From Pelodera strongyloides (Eukaryota; Nematoda; Chromadorea; Rhabditida; Rhabditidae): a stretch of 64,000 nt of DNA. The stretch is from the NCBI GenBank assembly GCA_036852015.1, contig JAANDG010000065.1:1-64000 (forward strand), in the 5' to 3' direction. The position numbers were made by a program, and so were the translations under genes. Below, piece after piece: positions 1-17,259 of the stretch. The stretch's first letter is position 1. Every line of letters begins with the position of its first letter. The notes under the pieces were generated by a model. That model worked only from the letters and a program-made list of their open reading frames with translations, was not told the DNA's origin and searched no databases.

Positions 1-1587
1 TTTCCATCAGTTTTTAATCTGTCTTTCAAGAGTATTAGAAGTAAAATATTGTCTGCAACGCCAATTTCCACAACACAATCTTTTCTTTATAACAACTCTA
101 GCAAAAATTCAACAAGGAAATATTAAGTTAAGAGGCTAAAAAGTTTCCGACAAAGAGTGACGACATGGGGAAAATTGAACAAAAGAGAGTAAGTGAGGGT
201 GTCGGTCGAAGAGTAGAAAGACCAAATTTGTTATAAAAGAAGAAAAAGAATTTAACGTATATAAATATTTGCTAACACATTGCATACCTAAGAAGATTGA
301 TGTAGAATTCTCGTAATTCATACGAGGTTTGTGGATTTTTTATGCACACATATCTATGGTGTGTCATTTCTGGGAATGTAGCCCCCAGAGAGTACTAGGG
401 AGTCCGTCTGACGGTTCTTACTACGTATTTTCTTTTCGGATGATATTAACAAAAAGGCTACAAGCTGATTTTTCCCTTACAAAGCAAGCACTAGAATCAA
501 AAGTAATAAATGTCGTTTGCGTGTCTCATAAATTGCCTACGTTGAGTGCGCGTTCGACGAGTATTATAGTTCTCTCTATGACACAATAAACGAAAATACG
601 TTTCCCCGAAACATCCGTATCTTCTTGTTTAGTGTAAGGATATTTAGGATACAAACAATAATATTGATTTTTTATTTTTTATTTTGCAAATACTTATTCC
701 ACCAAAGTAAAATTCTACTAATGATTAAAAGTTGATGAAACTAGAAAATTTATTTCGCTTGGAATTCATTCCCTATTTTCTTTCCGTAGTTTGGTCACTA
801 AAAAAAGACACAACGCAAGGCAGCAGGAAAACAATGTCTGCTTGAAAATAACTGTTTGTGTTTAGCGTAAGTAGTTCGAGCATGAAACGATTAAACCAAC
901 AAACGGACATTCATAGCGCGCGGTGACAATCTTGTTACATAAACTACTGTTAGTCGATGAACGACTTCAAGGAGAACTCTTTTTGGTTCTTCATCGAGGG
1001 CAAAAAATATATGTGTAAGCGGAACTAGTGCACTGACCCATTCTATAACGACTTCCGGATTCCTGTCACTTTTTATAAATAATATCAGTAAACGGAGGTG
1101 GGCCATTTATATGGTCTCCAGATGATTCGAACATATATTTGCTGAAACTTGGGTGGCTTTTCTTGGGGACACAAAATGTGTTTTGGTTGGTACCGAAAAA
1201 TATTTCATTTCACACGCATAGAATAAAAAAGGCAGAAGCCAATGAAAAAGGTTTCTCTCGGAAGCAGTGCTAAGGACAACTTGGAAAAAAAAGTTTAGCA
1301 TTTATCATATGTATTACAAAGTACAATCCACAAAAGTGTAATAAAAAAAGTCGTGAGTGTTGCAATTTTAATCGAAAATAGTGCCAAGTTATAAATATAT
1401 GCAATTGTCATATAAACTAAACTAGAAATGATTCCCGTTAGATATGTACCCCAAACTTTAAATGATTTCATTAATCTTTTATAAATAAAAGCAATTCCAT
1501 GACAGAATGGCGGAACTAAAGTCCGAAGCGTGGAGAAGGGAGGTCAATACAACACAAAGATTTTCTTAGTTAAAACGCTTCTTTTTC
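1..1587. other. AT-rich intergenic DNA, no gene recognised
   Basis: Only short open frames of fewer than 90 codons occur here, and none shows splice signals with coding-like sequence that I trust. The stretch lies downstream of the aminotransferase gene, whose stop codon is at 1588-1590, so it should include that gene's 3' UTR and termination region. No repeat family shared with the rest of the window was seen. Confidence 0.4.
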
Positions 1588-7478
<5,891 letters not shown>

Positions 7479-8579
7479 CTGTATCGAGACATAAATCGTT
7501 TACGATCAAGAATTAGGCAAATTTTCTCACGCCAAGCTTCTACTTCACAGAGATTTCAAGCTGTTGCGTATTGTTACAGTACGGCGGCTAGTAAGTTAAA
7601 ATAATACAGTAATATGGTGAAGACAAGAAATAAATTCAGTTTGAAGAGAACTATGCACGTATTACTCTCAAACCATTCGTATATGTGGGGCTTGACCAAT
7701 CAATAGAGCGTGAAGATGTATGAGTTACCATAAACTTCAACCAGGGGATAATCTGCATAAAATGCTGCAACAACAACAGAGGAAGCAACCAGATTTTTTA
7801 TGTATGTATACAAAATTAACAAGTTTGGTCTTTATGTAAGCAAAAAAAAACATTAAATAAAGAAACTCGATTTGAAAAAAAAGGAAAAAATGCACTTTTC
7901 AAGGTTACAAGTTACAAGCTACAGCTAGAGACACCAATACTCACTGAACTTTGATTTCTCAAGTATAGCGTGAACGTGAAATATACATTATAACATTGCT
8001 GTTCCTTATTATCAATAATTTTATTTAGATTAAAGCAATGTGATACGTGGCTGGATAACAGAATTTCAGTTGTATGCAAATTGAGTGTCATTTTGTGAAA
8101 TGTTTGCATACAGAATGTTCTCAAACCACGCATCACACCGCTTTGAATTAAATTATAGTGTTGTGGGAATATCGCTGAGGTTGTGCTTTAATGTGCTTCC
8201 TCTGTGTCCCTATCAGTTGTTTACGGCACGGCGATTTATTTGAGGGAAGGGTCACTGTCAGACACATAGAAGAACTCCACCAACTGACCACTCTCCAAAC
8301 TCTCGCATTTTGATGTTGAAAAATTTATTACATTTGAGATACATCGAACCCGACATGACAATATACGGTAATAATAATCAAAAATGTGGGTAAGGCACAT
8401 CTATCATTCTTTGGCAACTTTGAAAATGCTCAAGTACAATACTTACTTCAAAGTGGGAGATCGATTGCATGAACGCCTCAAGTTAAACGAGGGTAATTTG
8501 GGTAATCATCAAACAAATTACATATCTTATGACGATAATTGGAAAAAGGGTGGTTCAGTAGTTGTATTGAGTACTGTAA

Positions 8580-11500
8580 TCACTCTTTCCGTGAAATAGA
8601 TTCCTCGAGTCGTCGATAAATTCCGACCAACTCCTTGACTCTCTCGTCAGTCGCCTGTTGCTGCGTGCGGAGAGTTTTGATTTCGGAGCGAAGTTGAATT
8701 TCGGTGAATTTCATTTCTTGTTGTTTCCTTCTCAATTCTGAGACTTCTTTCACAAGTGAATCCTGCAAGAGGAAATCAAATAGTACTAGACAAAATATTA
8801 CGCCATACTTATACAATTAGTAGTTTCTTAAGAAAATACCGTACTTAGTAAGACCATAAGATTTTTAGTCAAACAGCCAATAAGCAGCTGGGTGAGTCAG
8901 TTCATCGATAAATCTAAATTATCTTGGTGCGGTCAAATAATTAATGATTAACGTATTTGTTGATTGGTCACCTGTGTTGTTGATGGTGAAGTCCTTCTCT
9001 GGTGACAGACACTGCACACTGGCTGAGCAGATGAGGTAGCTGAATTCAAAGCGATTTCTGACCCAGTGACGACAGAAGCCAGGGCACCCGCATTCGGAAT
9101 AAGTGGTTTCTCGTGAGCAGTCGGGTCGGACTTCGTGCCATTCGTACATTGCTCGATCGCCTCAAAAAGTGCTTCTGCGTCCTCTATTCTCTGACGCTTT
9201 GGACCATCAATATCACAGGAAGAGGCACGTTTTCTTGTTTCAACTTGATCTGAAAGAACTTATGTAAGTTATAAGTTATAACAAACACTTTTTTGTTCTA
9301 TATACAACTATGCAACAAAGTAGTCCAATTTGTTCAATTATATATTTGCCTCCATATAGAGTAATCAATAAGTACCACTCATAGCGTCGTTCGATGGAGT
9401 ATCGTCGTCGAATTCGTCCATAGACACTTCTGATTTCACCATCTGAAATTTACTTAATTGAGCTTTCTGTGCTTGGCCTAATTATTTTTAACTAACTTCT
9501 GAAAGCTTTATAGAATAGAACTTATAAGTTCGATTCACTTACGTTAAAAAGCATCCGGTTGGGCGATTCTTGTGTTGCGTCGTCCGATGTCTTAAACAAT
9601 AACTCCGTTGTTTTTGCTTGTTTTGATAACCGTCATAAATGTATAACGGACAAGTTTCCATATCCTTAGTCTTAGTCTTGGTAGCTTTTTTCTTTTCCCT
9701 TTTGCGAAATGAAAGACCAACATGCGTATGATTTTGCTAGAACTATATTCCCAATTTTAATGGATAATAAAATTGCTTACTGCATTGTGAGTATCTCCCG
9801 TATTATTCAGAGTAGAATTATTGCCCTCAGAAGTCAACCGGCTGGTAGTATCCAAAAGTTCCTTCAAGTCCTCTTCCGCAGCGCTAAATCAGTGAAAGTT
9901 AGTTAAACTTAATCAATATTAGTTAATTGTCACAGTTATTCTCAAAGGTTAAACGTTCTTGCATGACTACGAAACAGAAAAACTTGAACGTGCAACTATA
10001 AAAAAGAATGAGCCAAAAAAATTGATAACGAAAAAATCATTGACGGAATTTAAATTTTACTCTTTGAAGGGACAGGCCCATCAAAGTAAACCTATATTTA
10101 CGATACGTTCATAATGATTATAAAGCAATTTTATTACAATATATACAAACCAAATTTCACCTTCATTCACCCTGGGAAACTTTTTTCCGATGCACTCAAC
10201 GCATATGTATACCGTAAAACGGAAATTTCCAAGCTGCCTATGCAAATTTATCATAAAATTAGACTGCGATCAAAATTTGCGTATACGGCTTTGAAATCTG
10301 CAGCTTTATGGTATACATATGAGTTGAGCGCATCGGAAAAAAGTGTCCCAGGGTGAATGAAGGTGAAATTTGGTTTGTATATATTGTAATAAAAATGCTT
10401 TGTAAACAGTATGAACATCTCGTAAACATAGGTTTAATTTGAAGGGCCTGCCCCTTTAAAGAGCGAAATGCTATGGAAAATTTGCATATGATAAGCAAAT
10501 CCTATGTATCCTATGCTAATTGTGTACGATTGCCGTGGACGATCGTACAAAATTAGCATAGGATACGTAGGATTTGCTTATCATATGCAAATTTTCTAAA
10601 GGGGCTAGCATTTCGCTTTAAAAACCGACCGTGCAACTTCATCAGAAGCGCGGAGAAGTCGCACACGTTCCAGAGGACAACTTGTGTATTCGGCCAGAGC
10701 AACTTGCCAGTTATATTCAAGTTTAACAGAGAAAACCACGAAAGGATGAGATGCAAACTGCCAGATCTGAATTAAAAAACAGTACAGCATAATTATTAAT
10801 TTTTATTACAAATATAAGGATCCATTTGAGAAAATACTTATTGTTAGGGCGAATTGTCAGTCTAGTTACAATTAAAAGTTTTAAGAGGGTAATTAAATTC
10901 AACGAGCAACGACCGTAACCTCCGTAACGCAAGTACACACATACAAACAAACAATAATGCATACCTGTTTTGTGATAACTCCAGTTGGGTGCATATTGCT
11001 GACTCTCACTATTCCGTCACTCTCCTTTGGACTAAGAACCCGCTTACCAGCCGACGTAAAGTACTGTAATTTGGTGCTACCTGGAAGTACGGTATATCAT
11101 TAGTTAAAAATAAGACTTAGATCTAAGGGTTTCATAAAGTGTTGGTTTTCACGTCTGTTTGTAGATTTTACATTGCAAGCATACAACAAAAACAAGATAA
11201 CTTCAATATTCCTTTAGAAAAAAGCTCACTTTTTCTCAATCCCGCATCTGGAGCCCTTGCGCGAGTCCACGGCTGAACAATTGATGTTAGGTGAAAAAAA
11301 TGTAAGAAAGAGTTGCGGAATGCATCCGGGGAAATTCGTAAAATAAATTGAGATTTTTGATGGTGAGCGTCGAGCGCTACGAAGTGTTTTTTTAAACGAG
11401 CGCTGGCTGGATCAATGTATTACCATGTGCCTTCTGTGCTCTTCCGTCACAGAATGGAACATCTTATACTCACCGCTCACCTTATAGTTTGACAATACAT

Positions 11501-11607
11501 CCTCCTGCCGACTGGTATAGACCGACACCGGAATAGAGGTTATGTGCAGCCCAGGAGCAAGATTTGCGGGGACTTCACGGGGAATCTCCAGTATCATTGT
11601 AGAGGGC
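8580..11607 (-). CDS. Unknown acidic / coiled-coil protein, 9 exons, 363 aa
   Basis: Exons: 11607-11481 (ATG 11597), 11272-11230, 11080-10965, 10766-10630, 9883-9781, 9590-9543, 9442-9376, 9249-8972 and 8762-8580 (stop). All phases agree. I do not recognise the family. Residues 1-145 look globular and beta-rich (for example QFASHPFVVFSVKLEYNW). Then come an acidic linker (EEDLKELL, DEFDDDTPSND), a basic GPKRQRIED patch that could be a nuclear localisation signal, a CSVC pair, and a C-terminal coiled coil of about 60 aa rich in Glu, Gln, Lys and Arg. A nuclear regulatory role is possible but is a guess. An upstream coding or UTR exon is not excluded, since the frame is open before the ATG. One intron (9884-10629) is mostly made of two MITEs. 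The donor after exon 10766-10630 (GTCGGT) is weak and was chosen by phase. Confidence 0.75.
10063..10460. repeat. Foldback element family D
   Basis: The left arm begins TTTGAAGGGACAGGCCCATC. The right arm ends GAAGGGCCTGCCCCTTTAAA. The long internal arms match in inverse, for example CCAAATTTCACCTTCATTCA against TGAATGAAGGTGAAATTTGG. It lies inside an intron of the coiled-coil gene and abuts the family B MITE through TTTAAA at 10455-10460. Confidence 0.85.
10455..10622. repeat. MITE family B copy abutting a splice donor
   Basis: A palindrome with the same arms as the copy at 4814 (GCGAAATGCTA at the left, TAGCATTTCGCTTTA at the right, AAGCAAATCCTATGTATCC inside). Its right end is 7 bp from the donor of exon 10766-10630. 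Its left end shares TTTAAA with family D. Confidence 0.9.
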
Positions 11608-12303
11608 CTAATAAATGGGAATCTTTATAATTTATAATAATGTGTTGTTTTCAAGGCTAAATGCCAGGCATGGGTTCTTACTGTTCAAGACCACCTGTGC
11701 CCTTTCGTTATTTGTATCCTTTTACTTTAAAAACAGTTATAAATCATCTGAAAATGTGCAATTTCACTCATAAATGGATTAACAAACCCACTGGGTAGCC
11801 ATATTGCATATGGTTTGAAAGGGAATCTTGGTAGATTTGTCGAAGAATAGCATGTTATCCATTGTTTATTATTTTGTTGACGAAAGTTGGGATACTCCTA
11901 GAACAACTTATTTATTTATCGATTAAAAAGACCATAAAATGTGCATAACGAAAGGACAATTTGAAGGAGAAAATATTCAATTCTTGAGTACTGCTGGAGT
12001 TGATTAGCCAGATTAGCGGTACAAATGACGGAAATGATTTAGTGCATAGGTACAAAGTTATTTGGTTTCCCTTACCCCTGTTTTATTACGTAATTTTGCA
12101 AATTGTATACTATACTCGAAGATTGTGCATAAACTACAATACTATGCCACTATGAACAAAATGCTCTCGTTGAAACGAAAAAAAAAACATAATTAAACCA
12201 TGTGGTACATATGTCTTACAAGGGGGATCAAACTAATAAACTCTCTCTCTACTGCAAAAAGCAATTGACGGGTAAATCTTTTTATTCGTTAAACGATGGA
12301 AAA

Positions 12304-12448
12304 TTTAAAGCGGTATGGTGTGTGGGTTTGAGAGTGTGTTCCACTCTACGCAGCAAATGGTCAAAAGAGCACTGAAATTTGCATATAATACACGGCAATG
12401 TGCTTGACCAGCATACGTTCTACAAACAACGTGACATACCGCTTTAAA
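12304..12448. repeat. Short MITE with TTTAAAGCGGTATG ends
   Basis: TTTAAAGCGGTATG at the left is matched by CATACCGCTTTAAA at the right, 145 bp apart. The interior is unlike families A and B. It lies between the two minus-strand genes at 11.6 and 13.0 kb. Confidence 0.75.
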
Positions 12449-12469
12449 GGTAAAAGAAAAAAAAGAGCT

Positions 12470-12720
12470 AATGTGCGTGTGTTGTGTGGCTGTGGTGTGC
12501 CCATGTGTATACTCTCACCTCCCCTGCACACACATTTATTGAGTGGTGTGTGTGCGTCGCGTCTCCGCGGTGCGCACTTGTGTGCTGACACCCCCGACCT
12601 ATGTGTGTGTGCCAGTGCCGTCACACAACGTAAACCCTCGCTTCTCTATTGCCCTCCCTTCTCACACAGACTCTCACATGCACACATCAGTGTCTGTGTC
12701 TCAAGGATTCATATGCTTAC
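12470..12720. repeat. TG/CA-rich low-complexity tract
   Basis: Dense TGTG/CACA runs (GTGTGTTGTGTGG, TGTGTGTGCG, CACACACAT) with raised GC relative to the flanks. Open frames of up to 123 codons run through it on both strands but reflect the simple sequence. Alternating purine-pyrimidine DNA of this sort can adopt Z-form. Confidence 0.7.
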
Positions 12721-12958
12721 TCTGTCACAGTCTCAAATTGGCCAAATGTACTATGGTCTGAACTATTAGGCTTTTGGTTCAGGTTCAGATGTTGAATTGT
12801 AATCTTAAAATAATTAAACATATATGTTCCAACAATAATAAGATTGAAGGCTTTTGTTGCATGTAATAAGCGCAGACACCGTTTATAGCACAAGTTTATT
12901 CACCATTGTTTAGTACAACTTCAGAATTCCCTATTTTATTCCCGTAAACAGTTTCTAC

Positions 12959-14836
12959 TCAATCGTCGACGGGAAAATCCTCATTCACGTCAAAGTATTT
13001 CTCGGAACTTTGCGGAATAATTGAATTTTCGACGTTGTTCTCGTCACTTTTAGATGTGTCGAGACGATTTCCGCGCACAGTCTGCTTTCCTAAAGTTTTA
13101 AAGCGAAATGCTAGCCCCTTTGGAAAATTTGCATATGATAATCAAATCCTATGTATCCTATGCTAATTTTGTACGATCGTCCACGGCAATCGTACAAACT
13201 TAGCATAGGATACATAGGATTTGCTTATCATATGCAAATTTTTCAAAGGGGCTGGCATTTCGCTTTAAACATTTATGTATTCTAATTATAATCTGCGAGC
13301 ATCGCATCTAACGGGATATAAATGTGCTTGTATTATTATTATCGTTTTGTATGTGATTGTTCTATCACTTCCATAACTAAAATTCATTCTTCTGAAAATA
13401 AGCTTTGCTACGCTAGGCAGCTTTACCACCCGTCTATAACTCAAGATCAAGAACTGTTCTGTAGAATATTTTCTCTCCTTACCTGCGGTCACCTTGTTGC
13501 TCTTGGACAGTTTGTTTCCTTTGCGCTGGGCAGGGATATACGCATCGGTCACTTCCGCGGCAATGAGGAAATCTGGGGCTAAAATTAAGACGTTACCCCT
13601 CTTTTTATTTCGATATTTGTTGGGACCAACTGGCTTCAGTAATTCCTCAGTGAGTTTTGGAAATAGGACGGAAAACGTGTACAGTAGTTGATAGGGTGAT
13701 TGAATTCACCGAAAATCAACTTTTCACAGTGAAATGCACTTTTCCGATCAAAGTAACTGTTCAGTACATACAAACATACATACAAACAAATTATATATTG
13801 GACCGAAAGTTGATTGTTGGTTTGTTGGATACTTACGGCCGTAACGTCTTGTCAGTTCAGCAAACGAGGGCCCACCAATAGAAGCGGATGACGTTCTGGT
13901 ACGACAAGGAGTGTCGGCTTAAATGTAAACGGGTAAAAGCCGCTTTATATTCATCCAATCAAAAATTCTCATAAAATAATTAGTTACTGCAAGAAGCGCT
14001 CCGCCACAATGGCTCATTATCAGTTGGGCTGTGCTAATGTAAGAGATACATTGGGAATAGCATAGTATGAAGTGTGAACAAACCGAAACGAAACTAATGA
14101 GTTATACACCAAATTTGACTTTCCGTCAATTCGCTTTGAACCATATTTCTGATATTGTTTCATTACTAAAAACCATTACGAAATAACGAGTTTGTGGTTG
14201 ATCCTCTTTAAAAACTGGCAATGTTTCTCTAAAACGCCGATAAGGCAGCTTCAATAGTAAGAATATCCAGGAATTTTTAAGAAAAATATATCCACTTGAA
14301 AGGATGACCATATTTAGAGTAAAATTTAATATGCACCTAGCTCGGCTCTATCCAACTTGAGCATCTTTGTCAGTCCGTCGGTCAGCACTTTCAGTTCTAA
14401 ATTTTGAAAGTTTTTTTATTACAACCACTGGGTCATGTAACATGAAAATACGGTAGACTTCTAGAATATTATAGAAGTTTCGGGCTTGTCCGTATGGGGT
14501 CATTATAAAACAAAATAAGAAAATGCAAAACACTTCCCTAATTCATATAACATAACATAACATAACATTTATTACGAACATAAAATGTCGCACAAGTTGA
14601 GATTCTGAATTTTTTGAGTTACATTATTGTTATATGTAGTTTGGTCCCTTGTCAGTGCGAGCTGTAGTGAAGCATGTTCGTCTTAGGGTATCCATTTGAT
14701 TACGTGTATCTTTTTTTGATAAATGTGATCAATAAACTATTATTAGATACCTTCCGCATTGATATTTACAGTGCCGTCCTTGGACAGGGATAGGACCACT
14801 GGAACAAGCAGAAGAAGACCCCAGAAGATTTTCATT
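12959..14836 (-). CDS. Secreted dibasic-rich protein, one junction unresolved
   Basis: Exons: 14836-14751 (ATG 14835), 14396-14337, 13917-13837, 13645-13597, 13578-13483 and 13089-12959 (stop). The first exon encodes a clear signal peptide (MKIFWGLLLLVPVVLSLS). The rest is hydrophilic: ELKVLTDGLTKMLKLD, then PSFAELTRRYG, KYRNKKRAPDFLIAAEVTDA, a basic RKGNKLSKSNK stretch and an acidic tail ending FPVDD. The paired basic sites TRRYG and NKKR would suit proprotein cleavage, so a peptide or growth-factor-like precursor is possible. The mature region has only one Cys. Exon 13917-13837 ends in phase 1, but the next must start in phase 0, so a small exon is missing or a boundary is wrong. Family not recognised. 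Confidence 0.65.
13097..13268. repeat. MITE family B copy beside a splice acceptor
   Basis: Arms TTTAAAGCGAAATGCTAGCC and GGCATTTCGCTTTAAA, with the family's ATTTGCATATGATAATCAAA interior. On the minus strand its terminus lies 7 bp upstream of exon 13089-12959, so CTTTAAAACTTTAG, which forms the acceptor tract, is partly MITE-derived. Confidence 0.92.
14545..14572. repeat. (ATAAC)n short tandem repeat
   Basis: Several consecutive ATAAC units (ataacataacataacataac) between exons 1 and 2 of the minus-strand secreted-protein gene. Confidence 0.85.
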
Positions 14837-15599
14837 CTAAAGTAAAATTATCAGGTTGGCTCATTTCTTCCAAGTTACAAAGAACACAACCATGACAGCG
14901 AATGGTAACAGTAAAGCTAGAACAAGAACTGAGGTATCGAAATCTTTACATTGCTATCAGATGCCTATGACATGTAAGCCATACAGGAGATCAACGGTTG
15001 GTTAGTTAATTTTCAGGGCAATACTGTGAACAAAGCAGTTATATGTCCAAACCCATATCCTCACTGGGCTTGTGCAAGAAAATTTGAAAGAACCCAATAA
15101 TAAATAGGGTACCGGGAGGTCGTCTGTCCAATGGTAAAATATCTCTCTCAAATGCTTGAGCTCCGCCCATTCCAAGACTTTTCTCTAATAAAGAAGCGTA
15201 TAAGTTGACGTTTTTGCCGTGAGCAGTTGGCTTTCTGGCCCCGCAATGAACCCCCATGATGACCGTTTTTGCATCGGAACTCCATGAAATGGACCATATG
15301 TCCGATCAGTTATATGAGGATTGCCCAATTTAAAAAAACTAAACGAGTTTGTTTTAACTGGTGGTATCGGGCGTCATCCTGTGTGGTCGATCGATAATTT
15401 CTACGGAATAGAAAAGAACTATGAACTGCTGTGCCCTTTTGGGCTCTTTGGGCACCGAAGTGAGCAGTAGTAGTTGTTCCAAGTATAGATAAATTTACCG
15501 TATTTTCCCTGAATTGAATATTTGACATGAGAAATTAATACATGGGTCTCGCGAAGTCGTAAAACACGGTAAATTTGCCCGCATACTTGGAAACCCCAT

Positions 15600-15797
15600 T
15601 AAGCATCTTATTATATAAAGGAGAAGAGTTTACTTTTTGTTTGTGTGAACATAACGAAATCTTTTCATAAAGAAAATTTTCTATTGGCAGCCGAAAGAGC
15701 ATACAAAATCTTTGCCGCTGGCGAGATTCGAACCCATAGCAGCGCACAACCTCTCGATTCATAGTCCAACGCTCTACCTGTTGAGCTATGCTAGCTT
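15600..15797 (-). repeat. tRNA-like SINE or tRNA pseudogene
   Basis: On the minus strand an A-box match (TAGCTCAACAGG, 15788-15777) is followed by a B-box match (GGTTCGAATCT, 15734-15724). D- and T-arm helices can be drawn. The acceptor stem does not pair, the anticodon stem is imperfect (TTGGA against TCGAG) and the loop CTATGAA would give an unusual ATG anticodon. An AT-rich tail of about 100 bp follows. A functional tRNA is unlikely. The left boundary is approximate. Confidence 0.6.
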
Positions 15798-15877
15798 ATC
15801 ATAAAGATAACCCGGCAAATTTGCATGGTAGCATTAGGCGAGTGGAGATCCAAACTGATTATTATACGTTTAAACAA

Positions 15878-16081
15878 TCAGAGACGTGAGAATGTAAACT
15901 TTTTATATTGCAGCAATTCTTTTTTTAAATAGGGGAACAATCGGCCGAAGTCCGACTCCTCCAATCGGAGAAGAGCCCGTAGGTCTCTTCGAACGGCTGG
16001 TAGTATATAGACGTGTAGTTCCACAAGAGTTAACAAAGAAAACGATGTTGATAACGAATCAAAGAATTTGGTTCCACACAA
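15878..16081 (-). other. 67-codon open frame, possible transposase relic
   Basis: The frame contains RRDLRALLRLEESDFGRLFP, which loosely recalls the helical segment before the nuclease domain in Harbinger-type transposases (L-x-F-x-R-L/M pattern). No other domain of such a protein is seen nearby and no splice signals are convincing. The likeness is weak and could be chance. Confidence 0.2.
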
Positions 16082-16599
16082 ATAGCCAACCCGGTGTTTT
16101 TTTTTTATTCCACTTTACCTCAACAAAAGAACTACGTGCCACGCATATAAGTATACACATGCAATAATAAACAAGTAAATACTTTCTCAGGGCCATCATA
16201 CAAAGAAAGTAGGGGCCTAGCATCATCACTACCCTCCACCCGTAGGAGTCCGCATGCGGGGATGCGCGACGTAGCTAAACCACTTATAATATGTATGGGG
16301 ACAAGGTTCAGTGCTTATGTAGAACCTCCTTCTTATTATTAATGTATAGGCCTGTATATTTGCCTGTAGCATGCATGGTGCTGCATTAGTAAATAAAGAT
16401 GTGTTTGAAAAGGCAAGTGAATGGAAAGGAAAGAAAGAATTATGATTCATCATCTTCGTTAGTCGTTCCCGAATGCTGTAAATTCCATTAATTTGATGTT
16501 CAGCGTATTGTAAAGAAATCAACGGTTAACAGATATAAAATTTTCCATTTTTTTCTACTCCGTGGCATTATAGGATATCAACATCTATTTACTACGATC

Positions 16600-16915
16600 C
16601 AAAATTTTTATTGAATTCATAGTTTTATGTTGATTTACTACTTCCAATTAAAAGCTTTTGCTTTGTAAGGCATGTCTTTCGGAATTTAATACCATCATCT
16701 TTCGATAAAAGGAAACTATTCGCGTACTTCATTCTCGTGAGCCTCCTCCTTTAAGTATTCAATATTTATTAAAGGAGGAGGTTCACGAAAACTACACCCT
16801 ATATTTCTTTCCTTTTATCGAAGGTGATGGTTTGACCTTCCAAAAAAACAAGCATTATAAGGTTCAGTGCTTTAGTTTGGAGGAATTAATTAATTAATCT
16901 AAAGAACTCGAAGTC
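16600..16915. repeat. Foldback repeat with CGTGAGCCTCCTCCTTTAA arms
   Basis: The left half contains CTTTCGATAAAAGGAAACTA and CTCGTGAGCCTCCTCCTTTA. The right half contains the inverses (AAAGGAGGAGGTTCACGAAA and CTTTCCTTTTATCGAAGGTG). A second, partial left half follows at about 17030-17220. The same arm recurs at 20740-21195, and its core appears again at 56372-56393. Confidence 0.75.
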
Positions 16916-17029
16916 AAATAAAATAATCTATCGTATGCAAGGTAGATTTCAAAGCTAAACATGCAAATGTACAAGTCATTTTGCAAGACAGCACAAAATT
17001 TGCCTGCCCACTATGGAAATCAACTATTT

Positions 17030-17225
17030 ACTACGATCCGACATTTTAATAGACTTCATAGTTTTATATTGATTTACTCCTTCCAAGTAAAATCTTTTGC
17101 TTTGTAAAGTATGTCTTTCGAAATTTAATCATACCATCGTCTGTCGATAAAAGGAAACCATTTGAGCACTTCATTCTCGTGAGCCTCCTCCTTAAATACC
17201 ATCATCTTTCGATAAAAGGAGTTCA
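17030..17225. repeat. Partial copy of the CGTGAGCCTCC foldback repeat
   Basis: Repeats the left half of the preceding element (TACGATCCGACATTTTAATA, TGATTTACTCCTTCCAAGTA, CGATAAAAGGAAACCATTTG, CTCGTGAGCCTCCTCCTTAA), followed by a short second CATCATCTTTCGATAAAAGG. It runs directly into the minisatellite. Confidence 0.7.
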
Positions 17226-17259
17226 GAGTAGGCTTCAGAAGAACTATTCGGAGTATGCT

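Noticed and set aside
12398..12769. 123-codon plus frame and overlapping frames
   Set aside because: Generated by the TG/CA-rich low-complexity tract, with no independent coding sign.
15724..15797. Functional tRNA gene on the minus strand
   Set aside because: A and B boxes are present, but the acceptor stem does not pair and the anticodon would be ATG, so it is kept only as a SINE or pseudogene.
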